This document shows, one piece after another, positions 5,583-12,581 of a stretch of 12,581 bases of DNA. The translations under genes were made by a program, and so were the position numbers. Under the pieces are notes generated by a model. It saw only the letters and a list, made by a program, of their open reading frames with translations. It had not been told where the DNA came from and ran no database searches. The DNA is from Verrucomicrobia bacterium UBA3761 (GTDB taxonomy: Bacteria > Verrucomicrobiota > Kiritimatiellia > RFP12 > UBA1067): the NCBI GenBank assembly GCA_002371135.1, contig DFGB01000047.1, positions 10,627 to 23,207 on the forward strand, in the 5' to 3' direction. Position 1 is the stretch's first letter; every line of letters starts with the position of its first letter.

Positions 5583-7520
5583 CTACTTCTTCACTCTCAG
5601 GACGGTGAGAGAATTTGCGGGGATGGTGAGACCGCCGTCGAGATAGATCGAGGCACCAACGGGGCGGACCGTCTCTTTCTCAAGCGAATTCACATCGCTG
5701 CGCTCGCCGGTCAGGAGCGTCATGTGTGCGTGGCCGGTCAGGTTGAGCTTGACATCGAGCGGCTGCTTGGAAGCATTGACGAGTTTGACGATCGTCTCTC
5801 CGGTCGCGTCGTCTATGCCGGCGCAGGTGAAGAAATGCTCCTCCTCGCCCATCGTCGCCTCGACGGAAATCGTGCGCGTTGGACGGTTGAGGCTGAACAT
5901 CTGCTGGACGTAGTAATTCGGCGTAACAAAATTCTTGGTGCCGTTGAACCAAATGAGGTCCGGCCACCACTGCGTGTGGTCGATGCGGGCGAAGAGCGGC
6001 GCATAGGACGCCATCTCGACTACGTTGGAGTTGCGCTCGAAGCCCGTCATGGCCACCGCTTCGCAAATCGCGCTCCAGAGGTTGTTCGCCTTGTTCGACT
6101 CTTTGTCGTGGCAGGCGTACTCGCCGGCATAGACCTTCGGCTTGCCGCTGCGGGCGTAATCGTCGTAACGCTTGGAAGAGTGCAGGAACCAGTCGGGAGA
6201 GCGGTAGTAGTGCTCATCGATGAGCTCGGCGGTCTTGTCGGTATACTTGGACCAGGCGAGGTCGAAATAATTGCCCTCGGAGTCGGGACCCGACGAGCCG
6301 ACGCAAATTATCTCGGGGTGCTTTGCCTTGATGATCTTCTGAATCGCCTCGTAGCGGTCGATGAAGCCCTGTCCCCAGTTCTCGTTGCCGATGCCGATGT
6401 ATTTGAGGTTGAATGGCTCGGGGTGGCCCATTTCGGCGCGAACCTTGCCCCATGTCGTCGTCGCCGCGTCCCCGTTGGCGAATTCGATGAGTTCGAGGAC
6501 GACGTTGGCGAAGTAGTCGATGTCGTCAAGTTCCGTGAAGAGCGCCGGCTTCTGGAACTGGCATGTAATGCCGGCGAGGCAAATCGGCACGGGTTCTGCG
6601 CCGAGGGCTTCGCACAGACGGAAGTATTCATAGTATCCTAGGCCGAACGTCTCCCAGTAGAGAGCATCGGGATGGGGGCCGAGATGGAAACTCCAGCGGT
6701 TGATTACGCACTCGCGCCTTTCCTTGGGACCGACGGTCCTGCGCCAGTCGTACCAGTGCTGATAGTCGCCCTGCTCGACGATGCAACCGCCCGGGAAGCG
6801 CACGAACGCAGGCCTGAGCGCGGCGAGGCGTTCGACGAGGTCCTTGCGCAGACCGGCGATCGTATCAAGCGGCATGAGGCTCGCCTGGTCGAACTCGACC
6901 GCCCTGCGGCCCTTGACGAGAATCGAAAGGATGCGGCGCCCGTCCTCGGCCTTTTCGTCGGTGTAGATCCTGACCTGGCCGAACGGGAATTCAAACACGT
7001 TCTTTTCGGCCGCGGCGAACTCGGTCTCGAACTTCATCCACTCGCCGAGCTTATAATCGATGCCATCGCGCTCAATCTCGCGCCAGTAGAAGGAAAGTCG
7101 AAATTTGGCGCCATCCTCCATGAAGATGCCGTCGTAGCCGCGGTTGCGCACGCCGGCAAGCCCCGTGCCGAACGTCTCTATGCGCAGGTGCTTGGCTGTA
7201 TTCGGATGCAGGGGCGCGCCATACTGGAACGAAAGCCGCGCCATGCCGCCATCGCGGAAATCCGGCTCCCAACCGTCCATCTTGCAATTCCACTTCTCGT
7301 GATCGGCCTGCTTCCAATCGAAACCGCCGTTCGCGAGCTGCTCCGGATAGAGGCCGCCGTCGGCCGCCCAGTTGATGTCTTCAAAGAAGATTCCCCAAAG
7401 CGTGGAAGGGACTGCGTGGCCGGAATCCGCACCGCCGAGAGTCACTTCGACCGACCTCTCGGCCGCCACCGCGCCTGCCGTCGCCATTGCCGCCGCCATC
7501 GCCAAAATTGTTTTCTTCAT
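5583..7520 (-). CDS. Secreted GH51 alpha-L-arabinofuranosidase (645 aa)
   Basis: Releases terminal L-arabinofuranose from arabinan or arabinoxylan side chains. It has a signal peptide (about 1-20, cleavage near AVAA/ERS), an N-terminal beta-sandwich-like carbohydrate-binding region (about 60-210), a TIM barrel (about 215-500), and a C-terminal beta-sandwich (about 500-645) typical of the family. The acid/base is Glu380 in YIGIGNENWG (374-383), and the nucleophile is Glu467 in KVYAGEYACH (462-471). FVRFPGGC (239-246) is also typical. It has its own sigma70-like promoter and a good ribosome site (AGGAAA at 7525-7530, core about 6 bases from the ATG), and stands alone between gene-free regions. 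It is predicted to act in the periplasm or outside the cell; whether arabinan or xylan is the natural substrate is not decidable here. Confidence 0.95.
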   Translation of the reverse strand: MKKTILAMAAAMATAGAVAAERSVEVTLGGADSGHAVPSTLWGIFFEDINWAADGGLYPEQLANGGFDWKQADHEKWNCKMDGWEPDFRDGGMARLSFQYGAPLHPNTAKHLRIETFGTGLAGVRNRGYDGIFMEDGAKFRLSFYWREIERDGIDYKLGEWMKFETEFAAAEKNVFEFPFGQVRIYTDEKAEDGRRILSILVKGRRAVEFDQASLMPLDTIAGLRKDLVERLAALRPAFVRFPGGCIVEQGDYQHWYDWRRTVGPKERRECVINRWSFHLGPHPDALYWETFGLGYYEYFRLCEALGAEPVPICLAGITCQFQKPALFTELDDIDYFANVVLELIEFANGDAATTTWGKVRAEMGHPEPFNLKYIGIGNENWGQGFIDRYEAIQKIIKAKHPEIICVGSSGPDSEGNYFDLAWSKYTDKTAELIDEHYYRSPDWFLHSSKRYDDYARSGKPKVYAGEYACHDKESNKANNLWSAICEAVAMTGFERNSNVVEMASYAPLFARIDHTQWWPDLIWFNGTKNFVTPNYYVQQMFSLNRPTRTISVEATMGEEEHFFTCAGIDDATGETIVKLVNASKQPLDVKLNLTGHAHMTLLTGERSDVNSLEKETVRPVGASIYLDGGLTIPANSLTVLRVKK

Positions 7521-7524
7521 GCTG

Positions 7525-7582
7525 TTTCCTGATAAGATTTGATGTGAGTATATATTATCTCAAATTCCGCCGTTCTTTGCAA
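7525..7582 (-). promoter_or_regulatory. Sigma70-like promoter and RBS of the GH51 gene
   Basis: Read on the minus strand, TTGCAA (7577-7582) is separated by exactly 17 bases from GATAAT (7554-7559), a near-consensus -35/-10 pair. It is followed about 25-30 bases later by AGGAAA (7525-7530) placed four bases before the ATG. This is the only convincing promoter found in the window. No operator-like palindrome overlaps it. Confidence 0.7.
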
Positions 7583-7596
7583 GTGGGAACGGAGAA

Positions 7597-7628
7597 TTTT
7601 TCGATTTTTCGATTCATCGATTTTCGAT
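7597..7628. repeat. TTTTTCGA octamer tandem repeat
   Basis: Units TTTTTCGA, TTTTTCGA, TTCATCGA and TTTTCGAT follow one another, just upstream of the GH51 promoter. A degenerate copy of the same family lies upstream of pyrF at 2165-2197, so both of these transcription units carry it in front. Confidence 0.65.
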
Positions 7629-7633
7629 AACAC

Positions 7634-7693
7634 ACGGATTTGTTCGCGGCTGACGCCGCTCACGCAAGGGCCGTCAGGCCCGAGCAAATCCGT
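7634..7693. repeat. 60-base three-way-junction palindromic element
   Basis: An outer arm ACGGATTTGTTC (7634-7645) pairs with GAGCAAATCCGT (7682-7693), 12 pairs with one T-G mismatch. Inside are two 5-bp hairpins: GCGGC/GCCGC (7646-7650 with 7655-7659, loop TGAC) and GGGCC/GGCCC (7668-7672 with 7677-7681, loop GTCA). Both hairpins abut the outer arm; only eight bases (TCACGCAA, 7660-7667) are unpaired at the junction. The two four-base loops are reverse complements and, with flanking stem bases, give CTGACG against CGTCAG. The design resembles compound REP-type palindromes, but no related family is recognised. Confidence 0.75.
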
Positions 7694-7727
7694 TTGTTTT
7701 GGAAATTGGGTGTTGGTATTGGCAACA

Positions 7728-7772
7728 TTTCCCTCTTCCCCCTTTCCTTTTCCCTCTTCCCTCTTCCCTCCT
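7728..7772. repeat. 45-base pure pyrimidine tract with TTCCCTC heptamers
   Basis: Forty-five consecutive C/T bases. They contain three contiguous TTCCCTC heptamers (7750-7756, 7757-7763, 7764-7770), one more at 7729-7735, and degenerate units between. It lies downstream of the terminator of the giant gene. Such tracts can form triplex DNA in vitro; any role here is unknown. Confidence 0.75.
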
Positions 7773-7778
7773 AAACCT

Positions 7779-7808
7779 AAAAAACCGCCCCCGGGAACCC
7801 GGGAGCGG
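7779..7808 (-). terminator. Rho-independent terminator of the giant surface-protein gene
   Basis: On the minus strand, CCGCTCCCGGG (7808-7798) pairs with CCCGGGGGCGG (7795-7785): ten Watson-Crick pairs and one T-G pair, closing on a tiny loop. Six T follow (7784-7779). The GC-rich stem and T run are textbook. It is about 140 bases after the stop codon and directly abuts the folded element at 7809-7926. Confidence 0.88.
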
Positions 7809-7926
7809 CGAGGAATGGAATGAGAGTTACCAACCTCAAGAACAGATTCGTTGAGAGAGGTTTTGCATGACGCCGTGTCTGCGTCAAGGCTCTAGTCGGC
7901 CAGCCGCTTCCATTTTCCAATCCTCG
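7809..7926 (-). other. Candidate multibranch structured RNA in the 3' untranslated region
   Basis: The ends form a closing helix: minus-strand CGAGGATTGGAA (7926-7915) pairs with TTCCATTCCTCG (7820-7809) at 11 of 12 positions. Inside, TGACGC/GCGTCA (7886-7881 with 7873-7868) form a 6-bp hairpin with a 7-base loop. A longer arm pairs AACCTC with GAGGTT (7862-7857 with 7837-7832), with an alternative CTCAA/TTGAG pairing inside. A GGCT/AGCC pairing is also possible. The element starts about 25 bases after the giant gene's stop and ends exactly where the terminator begins, so it would be the 3' end of that mRNA or a separate small RNA. It lacks tRNA features and I recognise no known family. Confidence 0.45.
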
Positions 7927-7950
7927 AAAGTATGAAGGTAGAATTGCAAA

Positions 7951-10900
7951 TTACTCCGCAGAAATTTCTATTTTTGCGCGAATGTAGCCGACCGACCCGT
8001 CACCTGCAACATCAGAAGGCGCTATTGGCATTAAAAGCGATGTTTCTTCATAATATGCACCTGTGTCCGGTTCGTACTTGTAGAACGATGGAGTGACGGT
8101 GACATTGTCAGCCGTAGTCAGCGAATTTCCATCCTTGTCCGTTAGAGCGACGACGAAATAGCCTTTCGAGTCCACGCTCACGGAAACAACCGGCTTGTCG
8201 TCCGCATCCGCGGGATCGAGTCCGAGCGCGTAGCAGGTGAAGTAGTTGTAGCCATTCGCCTGCATGGTCGCGGAATTAGCGGCAAGGGCGGTGACAATCT
8301 GCTCTTCCGTCATTCCATCGAAACCATCCACATTCGACTTCACCCAGGAGAGCGGAACAGCGACAGTCTCATCGCCTGCTGTGCCATCAGAATCGGCGGC
8401 ATAACCAGGATGCTTCGAGAGTGTCTTGGTTGTCCCGTCTTCTATCGAAACATACGTCTCTCCGCCAAGCGTCACATCCGCCGCAACCGGCACGACAACC
8501 GAGCCACCCTCGACCGTGATCGCCCCCGTGAACGTGGGTGTCGCCGAGAGCGTCAGCGTGCCACTGCCCATCTTCGTCAGCCCGCCGCCAGTGGATTCGC
8601 CGTCGCCAGCAAGCACAGGCAGAATCGTCGTGTTAGCGTCAGTATTGACGGTGAGGCCCTTCTCCTTTACGGTGAGCGTGATTGTTCCCTGGTCACCCCA
8701 AGAGTCAGTCTGTCCACCGATAATCTTGTCGAAGTTGCCACCGGAGCCGTATTCTGTGAGGGTTCCACCGTTGAAGTTGATTGCCATGGCACCCACGGCG
8801 GTGAAGCGGCAAATAGAGAGCTCGCCACCTTCGTTGAGGTTGACTGTGCCGCCATTGACCTTCAGCCACTTCGCGTAGCCGCCTGACTTGTTGATCATGT
8901 ACCCATCGACTTCGAGTTTACCGCCGTTGAGCTGCACGTCAATCTCGTACTGGAGGCGCGCGCCGGCTTCCACCGTGAGGTCACTTGTTAGCACGATTGC
9001 CCCGGCATCACCGCCGTTATTCAGAACACCGCCTATGCGGGAGACTTCCGTGCTATCGCTGGTGGCAACGACCTCGATTGGTACGCTGATCGTGACGGAA
9101 CCCGACGTCGCGTTCCAGATGCCGGCATGGCTCAACACAATCTTTCCTTCACCGGAAACATTGCCGCGAACATCAAGGCAGTAGCATGTCAACTTGTCAC
9201 TCAAGGTCTGCGTAATCGTCAGCGTTCCATTCACCGTCATCGATGCGCACGTGGCCGTTCCCCAACCGGTAACGACAACGCTATGTTCGCCCGCCGTGAA
9301 CGTTACAGGCGTCGTGGCGACAGGAACAAAGCCCAGCGACCAGTTGTCCGCAACCGTCCACTCGTTGCCGCTGACACCGCCGACCCATTCCTCCGCCGTA
9401 TTGCTTGCATACGCTGTATAGACGCCATTCTTCACGCCTAGCAACGAACCGCTCGCCGCCGTCACCATGCCTGTGAGCGTGTAGCTGCCGGCTGAAAACG
9501 AAACACCGGCGGGAAGCACGACATTTTCAGTCACGTTCTTGAAGAGCGTAATCGACGTCGCACCACCAGTGATTGCAGCGGCAACACTTGCATAGAGGTT
9601 ATTACCGTCCTTGACAACAGCCCATGCAAACGTCCTCGCATCCGAATCCCAGATGATGCCAGCCGTCAAGAGTTCATTAGCGAGAGTGTCTCTGACCGTA
9701 TAAGTGCTGTCAAGCACTTCAACCACGGCGTCCCTGTTATTCCCTAACGAAAGCAAAGCCTCATCGACCGTGTCATAGTATGTGCTCCCGATTTTCGCGG
9801 CATACTGCAGCGTTGTCGTATAGGTCGTCACGCCCTCTTCGATTGTGTCGGAGAGTGTGTAGCCCTCGCCCGCCGTAATCGTGCAGGAATAACCACCCTT
9901 GGCAATCTTGACCGATGAGCCGCCGTCGAGAACCGCGCTCTGGCCGTCGGCGAGAAGCGTAACCGTATTCGCGCCAGCCGCGTCAACCGCATCCTGGAGC
10001 GTCGCGTAGTACGCGCCGCCAACAGAAGCCACCGCGAGGTAGAGGCCGTCATACCCAAGCACGAGCTTCTCTGTGGAAGCCGCCCCTGCGACCGTAACGT
10101 CAATCGTCTTGCCGTTCGATGCCGTCACCGCATTGTGCGCGGCGTTGTAGAGCGTGCCGTTCTCGGCGACCGTGAGGCCGATGAGGGCCGAACCAGCGGT
10201 CGTGGGCGCCGCCGCGAAGTCAACGGCGTCAACTTCGAGCAGCCAGAAGTTGCCAATCGTGATGTCGCCAGTATAAGCACCATCGAGTTTGTTGACTACG
10301 ATGTGACCCTTGCTCGACGAAGACCAGGACGAGGAAGTTCCGGTGTAATTGAGTTCCAGGTCGCCTGTGCCGCCAACGGAGGCGAGGGTCGTGAGGCGAG
10401 TGGTCGGCATGCTGCCCTCGGCCTGAACCGTGGTCGGCCATCCGTTCGTCAGCTTCACATTGCCCGAAAGGACAACCTTCGAGGTGACATTCGTATTGCC
10501 GTTGATGCCGATATACCCAGCCGTCACACCGGCTAGTTCAATCGTGGAATTGGCATTGCCGAAGTTGTAGAACTTGATTTCCGTGCCATCCGCAGCGGGA
10601 TCGCCGAGGACACATGTGCCGTTCCAAGACCCCGCGAACATCGCGCAGTTCGGAGCTTTGCTCAGGTCATTGAAGCGAATCGTGCGATTGCCTGTATTGC
10701 CGCTACCCCAAATGCCTCCCGCAGGGATGTTGAGCGTACCATTGAAGGTGATTTCGCCAAGGACAACGAGGTTCGTCGGCCCCCAGACCGCACCAGAATC
10801 AACCGTCAAAGAAGCGCCTTGGGCAATCACGACGCACGAGCCAGTCGATGTCGTGGAGCTTGCCCCAAACACGACACGACGGTTGCGATTCGACGCATTC

Positions 10901-12435
10901 GTGAACTGGACGCCGCCAGTGAAGCCAGAATAGTCGCCGGTGATATAGAGGTTGAAGCCGCTTGAACCGACCGTACCGACCTTGAGTGCGCCAGAGCCGG
11001 AGAACTTGCCGCTGAAGGTGATGTTCCTTGAATAGTCTCCGCTGATGGTGAGGCCGTTGCCTGCAAGTTCAATACCGCATGTATATGTGCCAGCCTTTAA
11101 GCAGCCGGTTGTCACTCCCTTGAACCTGACGGTAGAATTGTTGTTCGCATAACTGTCCGGAGTAAGGTTATTAGATACTGTCAAATTATACAGCTCGCAA
11201 ACGCCAGCCCACACGTTGTCCTTGTTGTTGCGCAGACATGTCTGCACAGCATTTCCAGGGAGCTGGGTATCGCCAATCCATGTGCCCGAGCCGTTCAGCA
11301 CGAAGCCGCTGCCGTAGCTCTGGGTGCTGGAGCCTACCGAGATGACGGCATCGTCGCCAAGCGTCACCACGCCGTTGTAGGTGACGGCGTAGGTATAGAT
11401 GCCTGACTTGCCCGTGAGTGTCACTGCGCCGTTGAAGGTAGGCGGCTGGCCACCTTGAGACGAAATCGTGCCGTTATTAAGCGTGACTGCGCCATTAAAT
11501 GTCGTGGACGCATATGTGCGGAGCAGTCCCGCCCCCGTCACCGCGCCGTTGACGGTGAAGGTGCCGTTTTCGAGCCAACTGTCATTGCCTGTTACTGCAT
11601 ACGCCGCCGTGTTGTTGGTGAACGCAAGATTGGCGTCGATTGTTATGGCTTTGCTTCCGCCGTCAATGCCGGCGCGCGCAAGCGTGAGCGTTCCAGAACC
11701 TGTGATGTTGCCGTAGCACTCGATTTTGGTGTATTTGCTCATATTGGCGTCGGAGGAAATCGTCACCGCGCCATCTACGACCATGCCGCCGCAGTAGCCA
11801 GCCGTGCCTTGGGCGCCAGTATAGATCGTCGTGCCTTCGGGGAGCGTTACTACCGTCGCGGAATCCGGCGCATATCCAGTGGACCAGTTAGCCGCCGTAC
11901 TCCATTTGTTGTCACCGCTACCGTTCGTCCATGTCGCGGCAGTATTGTCGAGCGCCGCGTATGTCGTGACAGTGCCCTCGGTGGTCACAGATTCGACATA
12001 GCCGTTCGCCGGCCAGGCAATCCCGCCCCAGGAGAGGCTGTCCGGATTGTCGAGCTTCACCGTTTCGCCAACGCCGACCGTCAGTTTCGAGGGCGTCGCC
12101 GCCGTGAGGACGATTGTGTCGTTTTCTTCCGTAAGAGCCGCCTTGGCGTTGTCGAGCGACGTGTAGCCGACGCCACCCACCGTGCAGACGTTCGCAAGCT
12201 GGTATGTGACCGCGCCAGTCGTCTCGTCCGTGTCGCTTGTGGGCACCGACCAGTTTGCGGTATCGTTCCAGTTGTAGGAGCCGTCTTGGTTGGCAGTTCC
12301 GCCGCCAGTCCACGTGTAGGTGGTGGCGAATGCCGAGAGTCCTCCGCCAACAGCTGTTACGACTAGCACGAATGCGGCGAGGCGCGAGGAGGTCGCGCGC
12401 AGCCACGTCCGTGGTTTTAGCAGGTTGTTCATCAT
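7951..12435 (-). CDS. Giant secreted beta-helix/PATR repeat surface protein (1494 aa)
   Basis: Probably an extracellular adhesin-like or matrix protein. A long signal peptide (about 1-37, basic up to residue 18, ending SAFA/TTYTW) is followed by Gly/Thr/Ser/Asn-rich beta-strand repeats. Three WTGGG...WNDTANWS-type motifs start near residues 41, 168 and 1017. The sections at about 167-277 and 1014-1127 are duplicates that keep their Trp and paired Cys positions. Four GGAYYATLQDAVDAA-type modules start near 84, 803, 880 and 939. GGLTKMGSGTLTLSATPTFTGAITVEGGSVVV (about 1284-1314) matches the autotransporter-associated beta-strand (PATR) repeat. No C-terminal beta-barrel, PEP-CTERM or LPXTG signal is seen. 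The frame opens at 12504, but I chose ATG 12433-12435 because GAGGAG (12442-12447) sits six bases before it and the signal peptide follows at once. Confidence 0.9.
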   Translation of the reverse strand: MMNNLLKPRTWLRATSSRLAAFVLVVTAVGGGLSAFATTYTWTGGGTANQDGSYNWNDTANWSVPTSDTDETTGAVTYQLANVCTVGGVGYTSLDNAKAALTEENDTIVLTAATPSKLTVGVGETVKLDNPDSLSWGGIAWPANGYVESVTTEGTVTTYAALDNTAATWTNGSGDNKWSTAANWSTGYAPDSATVVTLPEGTTIYTGAQGTAGYCGGMVVDGAVTISSDANMSKYTKIECYGNITGSGTLTLARAGIDGGSKAITIDANLAFTNNTAAYAVTGNDSWLENGTFTVNGAVTGAGLLRTYASTTFNGAVTLNNGTISSQGGQPPTFNGAVTLTGKSGIYTYAVTYNGVVTLGDDAVISVGSSTQSYGSGFVLNGSGTWIGDTQLPGNAVQTCLRNNKDNVWAGVCELYNLTVSNNLTPDSYANNNSTVRFKGVTTGCLKAGTYTCGIELAGNGLTISGDYSRNITFSGKFSGSGALKVGTVGSSGFNLYITGDYSGFTGGVQFTNASNRNRRVVFGASSTTSTGSCVVIAQGASLTVDSGAVWGPTNLVVLGEITFNGTLNIPAGGIWGSGNTGNRTIRFNDLSKAPNCAMFAGSWNGTCVLGDPAADGTEIKFYNFGNANSTIELAGVTAGYIGINGNTNVTSKVVLSGNVKLTNGWPTTVQAEGSMPTTRLTTLASVGGTGDLELNYTGTSSSWSSSSKGHIVVNKLDGAYTGDITIGNFWLLEVDAVDFAAAPTTAGSALIGLTVAENGTLYNAAHNAVTASNGKTIDVTVAGAASTEKLVLGYDGLYLAVASVGGAYYATLQDAVDAAGANTVTLLADGQSAVLDGGSSVKIAKGGYSCTITAGEGYTLSDTIEEGVTTYTTTLQYAAKIGSTYYDTVDEALLSLGNNRDAVVEVLDSTYTVRDTLANELLTAGIIWDSDARTFAWAVVKDGNNLYASVAAAITGGATSITLFKNVTENVVLPAGVSFSAGSYTLTGMVTAASGSLLGVKNGVYTAYASNTAEEWVGGVSGNEWTVADNWSLGFVPVATTPVTFTAGEHSVVVTGWGTATCASMTVNGTLTITQTLSDKLTCYCLDVRGNVSGEGKIVLSHAGIWNATSGSVTISVPIEVVATSDSTEVSRIGGVLNNGGDAGAIVLTSDLTVEAGARLQYEIDVQLNGGKLEVDGYMINKSGGYAKWLKVNGGTVNLNEGGELSICRFTAVGAMAINFNGGTLTEYGSGGNFDKIIGGQTDSWGDQGTITLTVKEKGLTVNTDANTTILPVLAGDGESTGGGLTKMGSGTLTLSATPTFTGAITVEGGSVVVPVAADVTLGGETYVSIEDGTTKTLSKHPGYAADSDGTAGDETVAVPLSWVKSNVDGFDGMTEEQIVTALAANSATMQANGYNYFTCYALGLDPADADDKPVVSVSVDSKGYFVVALTDKDGNSLTTADNVTVTPSFYKYEPDTGAYYEETSLLMPIAPSDVAGDGSVGYIRAKIEISAE

Positions 12436-12441
12436 GATTTT

Positions 12442-12447
12442 CTCCTC
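12442..12447 (-). promoter_or_regulatory. Ribosome binding site of the giant gene
   Basis: Minus-strand GAGGAG lies six bases before the ATG at 12433-12435 and nine before a second ATG (12430-12432). It decides the start over the more upstream in-frame Met at 12504. Confidence 0.8.
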
Positions 12448-12475
12448 TCTTTTATTAAAGCCGAAAGTGCGGGGT

Positions 12476-12527
12476 GGGCGGGTGTACGAGACAAAAAGCG
12501 ACACCGCCCGGACAGGTTGCTGCCTGT
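12476..12527 (-). promoter_or_regulatory. Leader hairpins upstream of the giant gene
   Basis: Two possible stems: GGGCGGTGT (12509-12501) pairs with ACACCCGCCC (12485-12476) with one bulged C, leaving a 15-base loop; and ACAGG pairs with CCTGT (12527-12523 with 12516-12512) around a six-base loop. No T run follows, so they are not terminators. If the promoter lies further upstream they would fold in the mRNA leader. No promoter was recognised between 12448 and the end of the window. Confidence 0.4.
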
Positions 12528-12570
12528 GGGGTTGGTCAGTGGCGCGAATGCGTCTAACTTATTTACATGA

Positions 12571-12581
12571 GGGGGGGGGGG
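12571..12581. other. Terminal poly-G run
   Basis: Eleven G end the window. A pure G run exactly at a contig edge is typical of no-signal base calls from two-colour sequencing chemistry or of a stalled assembly, so it should not be read as biology. Confidence 0.6.

Noticed and set aside
5724..7532. Long + strand open frames (305 and 286 codons) opposite the GH51 gene
   Set aside because: They are antisense to a clear enzyme gene with both catalytic motifs, are rich in Arg/Val/Ala, and have no recognisable domains; they follow from GC-rich codon bias.
7809..7926. tRNA or hammerhead/known riboswitch in the folded element
   Set aside because: No T-loop GTTCRA, no acceptor stem ending in CCA, no CUGAUGA core, and no riboswitch consensus that I recognise; position after a stop codon also argues against a riboswitch.
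11455..12366. 303-codon + strand frame opposite the giant gene
   Set aside because: Arg- and Val-rich shadow of the repeat protein with no motif or ribosome site.
12436..12504. Upstream Met start of the giant protein
   Set aside because: It would place 23 polar residues before the signal peptide and ignore the well-placed GAGGAG site.

Overview
The window reads as an almost complete small contig from a GC-rich, Gram-negative-type bacterium. Every supported gene lies on the minus strand. The likely source is the Verrucomicrobiota/Kiritimatiellota side of the PVC group, probably gut or rumen. That assignment is inference: it rests on a giant secreted protein with an autotransporter-type beta-strand (PATR) motif, a secreted GH51 arabinofuranosidase, predicted outer-envelope proteins, and intergenic DNA built from 7-9 base tandem repeats. 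No rRNA, tRNA, CRISPR array or transposase gene was found. The right end is a run of 11 G, which looks like a contig-end artefact.

In transcription order (high to low coordinates) the layout is as follows. (1) A leader with hairpins (about 12436-12527) precedes a 1494-residue secreted repeat protein (7951-12435). It is followed by a multibranch folded element (7809-7926) that abuts a strong intrinsic terminator (7779-7808). (2) A 430-base gene-free stretch (7521-7950) holds that element and terminator, a 45-base pyrimidine tract, a 60-base three-way-junction palindrome with complementary hairpin loops, TTTTTCGA octamers, and a sigma70-like promoter. (3) That promoter drives a GH51 alpha-L-arabinofuranosidase (5583-7520). 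(4) About 100 bases of octamer and nonamer repeats lead into a tightly overlapped five-gene block (2341-5482): a NifS-type cysteine desulfurase, a lipoprotein with an HMA-like fold lacking CxxC, a periplasmic two-lobed aspartic-protease-like protein, a two-TM protein with a PH-like tail, and a small TM plus coiled-coil protein. (5) A second repeat-rich gap (2139-2340) precedes pyrF, a shortened miaA and an RluA-family pseudouridine synthase, all overlapping.

Functionally, the pyrF-miaA-rluA block is housekeeping (UMP synthesis, tRNA A37 isopentenylation, RNA pseudouridylation). The GH51 enzyme and giant surface protein fit a polysaccharide-degrading lifestyle. The block behind the cysteine desulfurase is the least explained: four predicted envelope proteins are translationally linked to a cytosolic sulfur-transfer enzyme.

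The main points for follow-up are the three-way-junction repeat, the folded element before the terminator, the octamer repeats (which touch a stop codon and a start codon), the single-chain double D(T/S)GA protease, the compact MiaA, and the duplicated modules and unknown anchoring of the giant protein.
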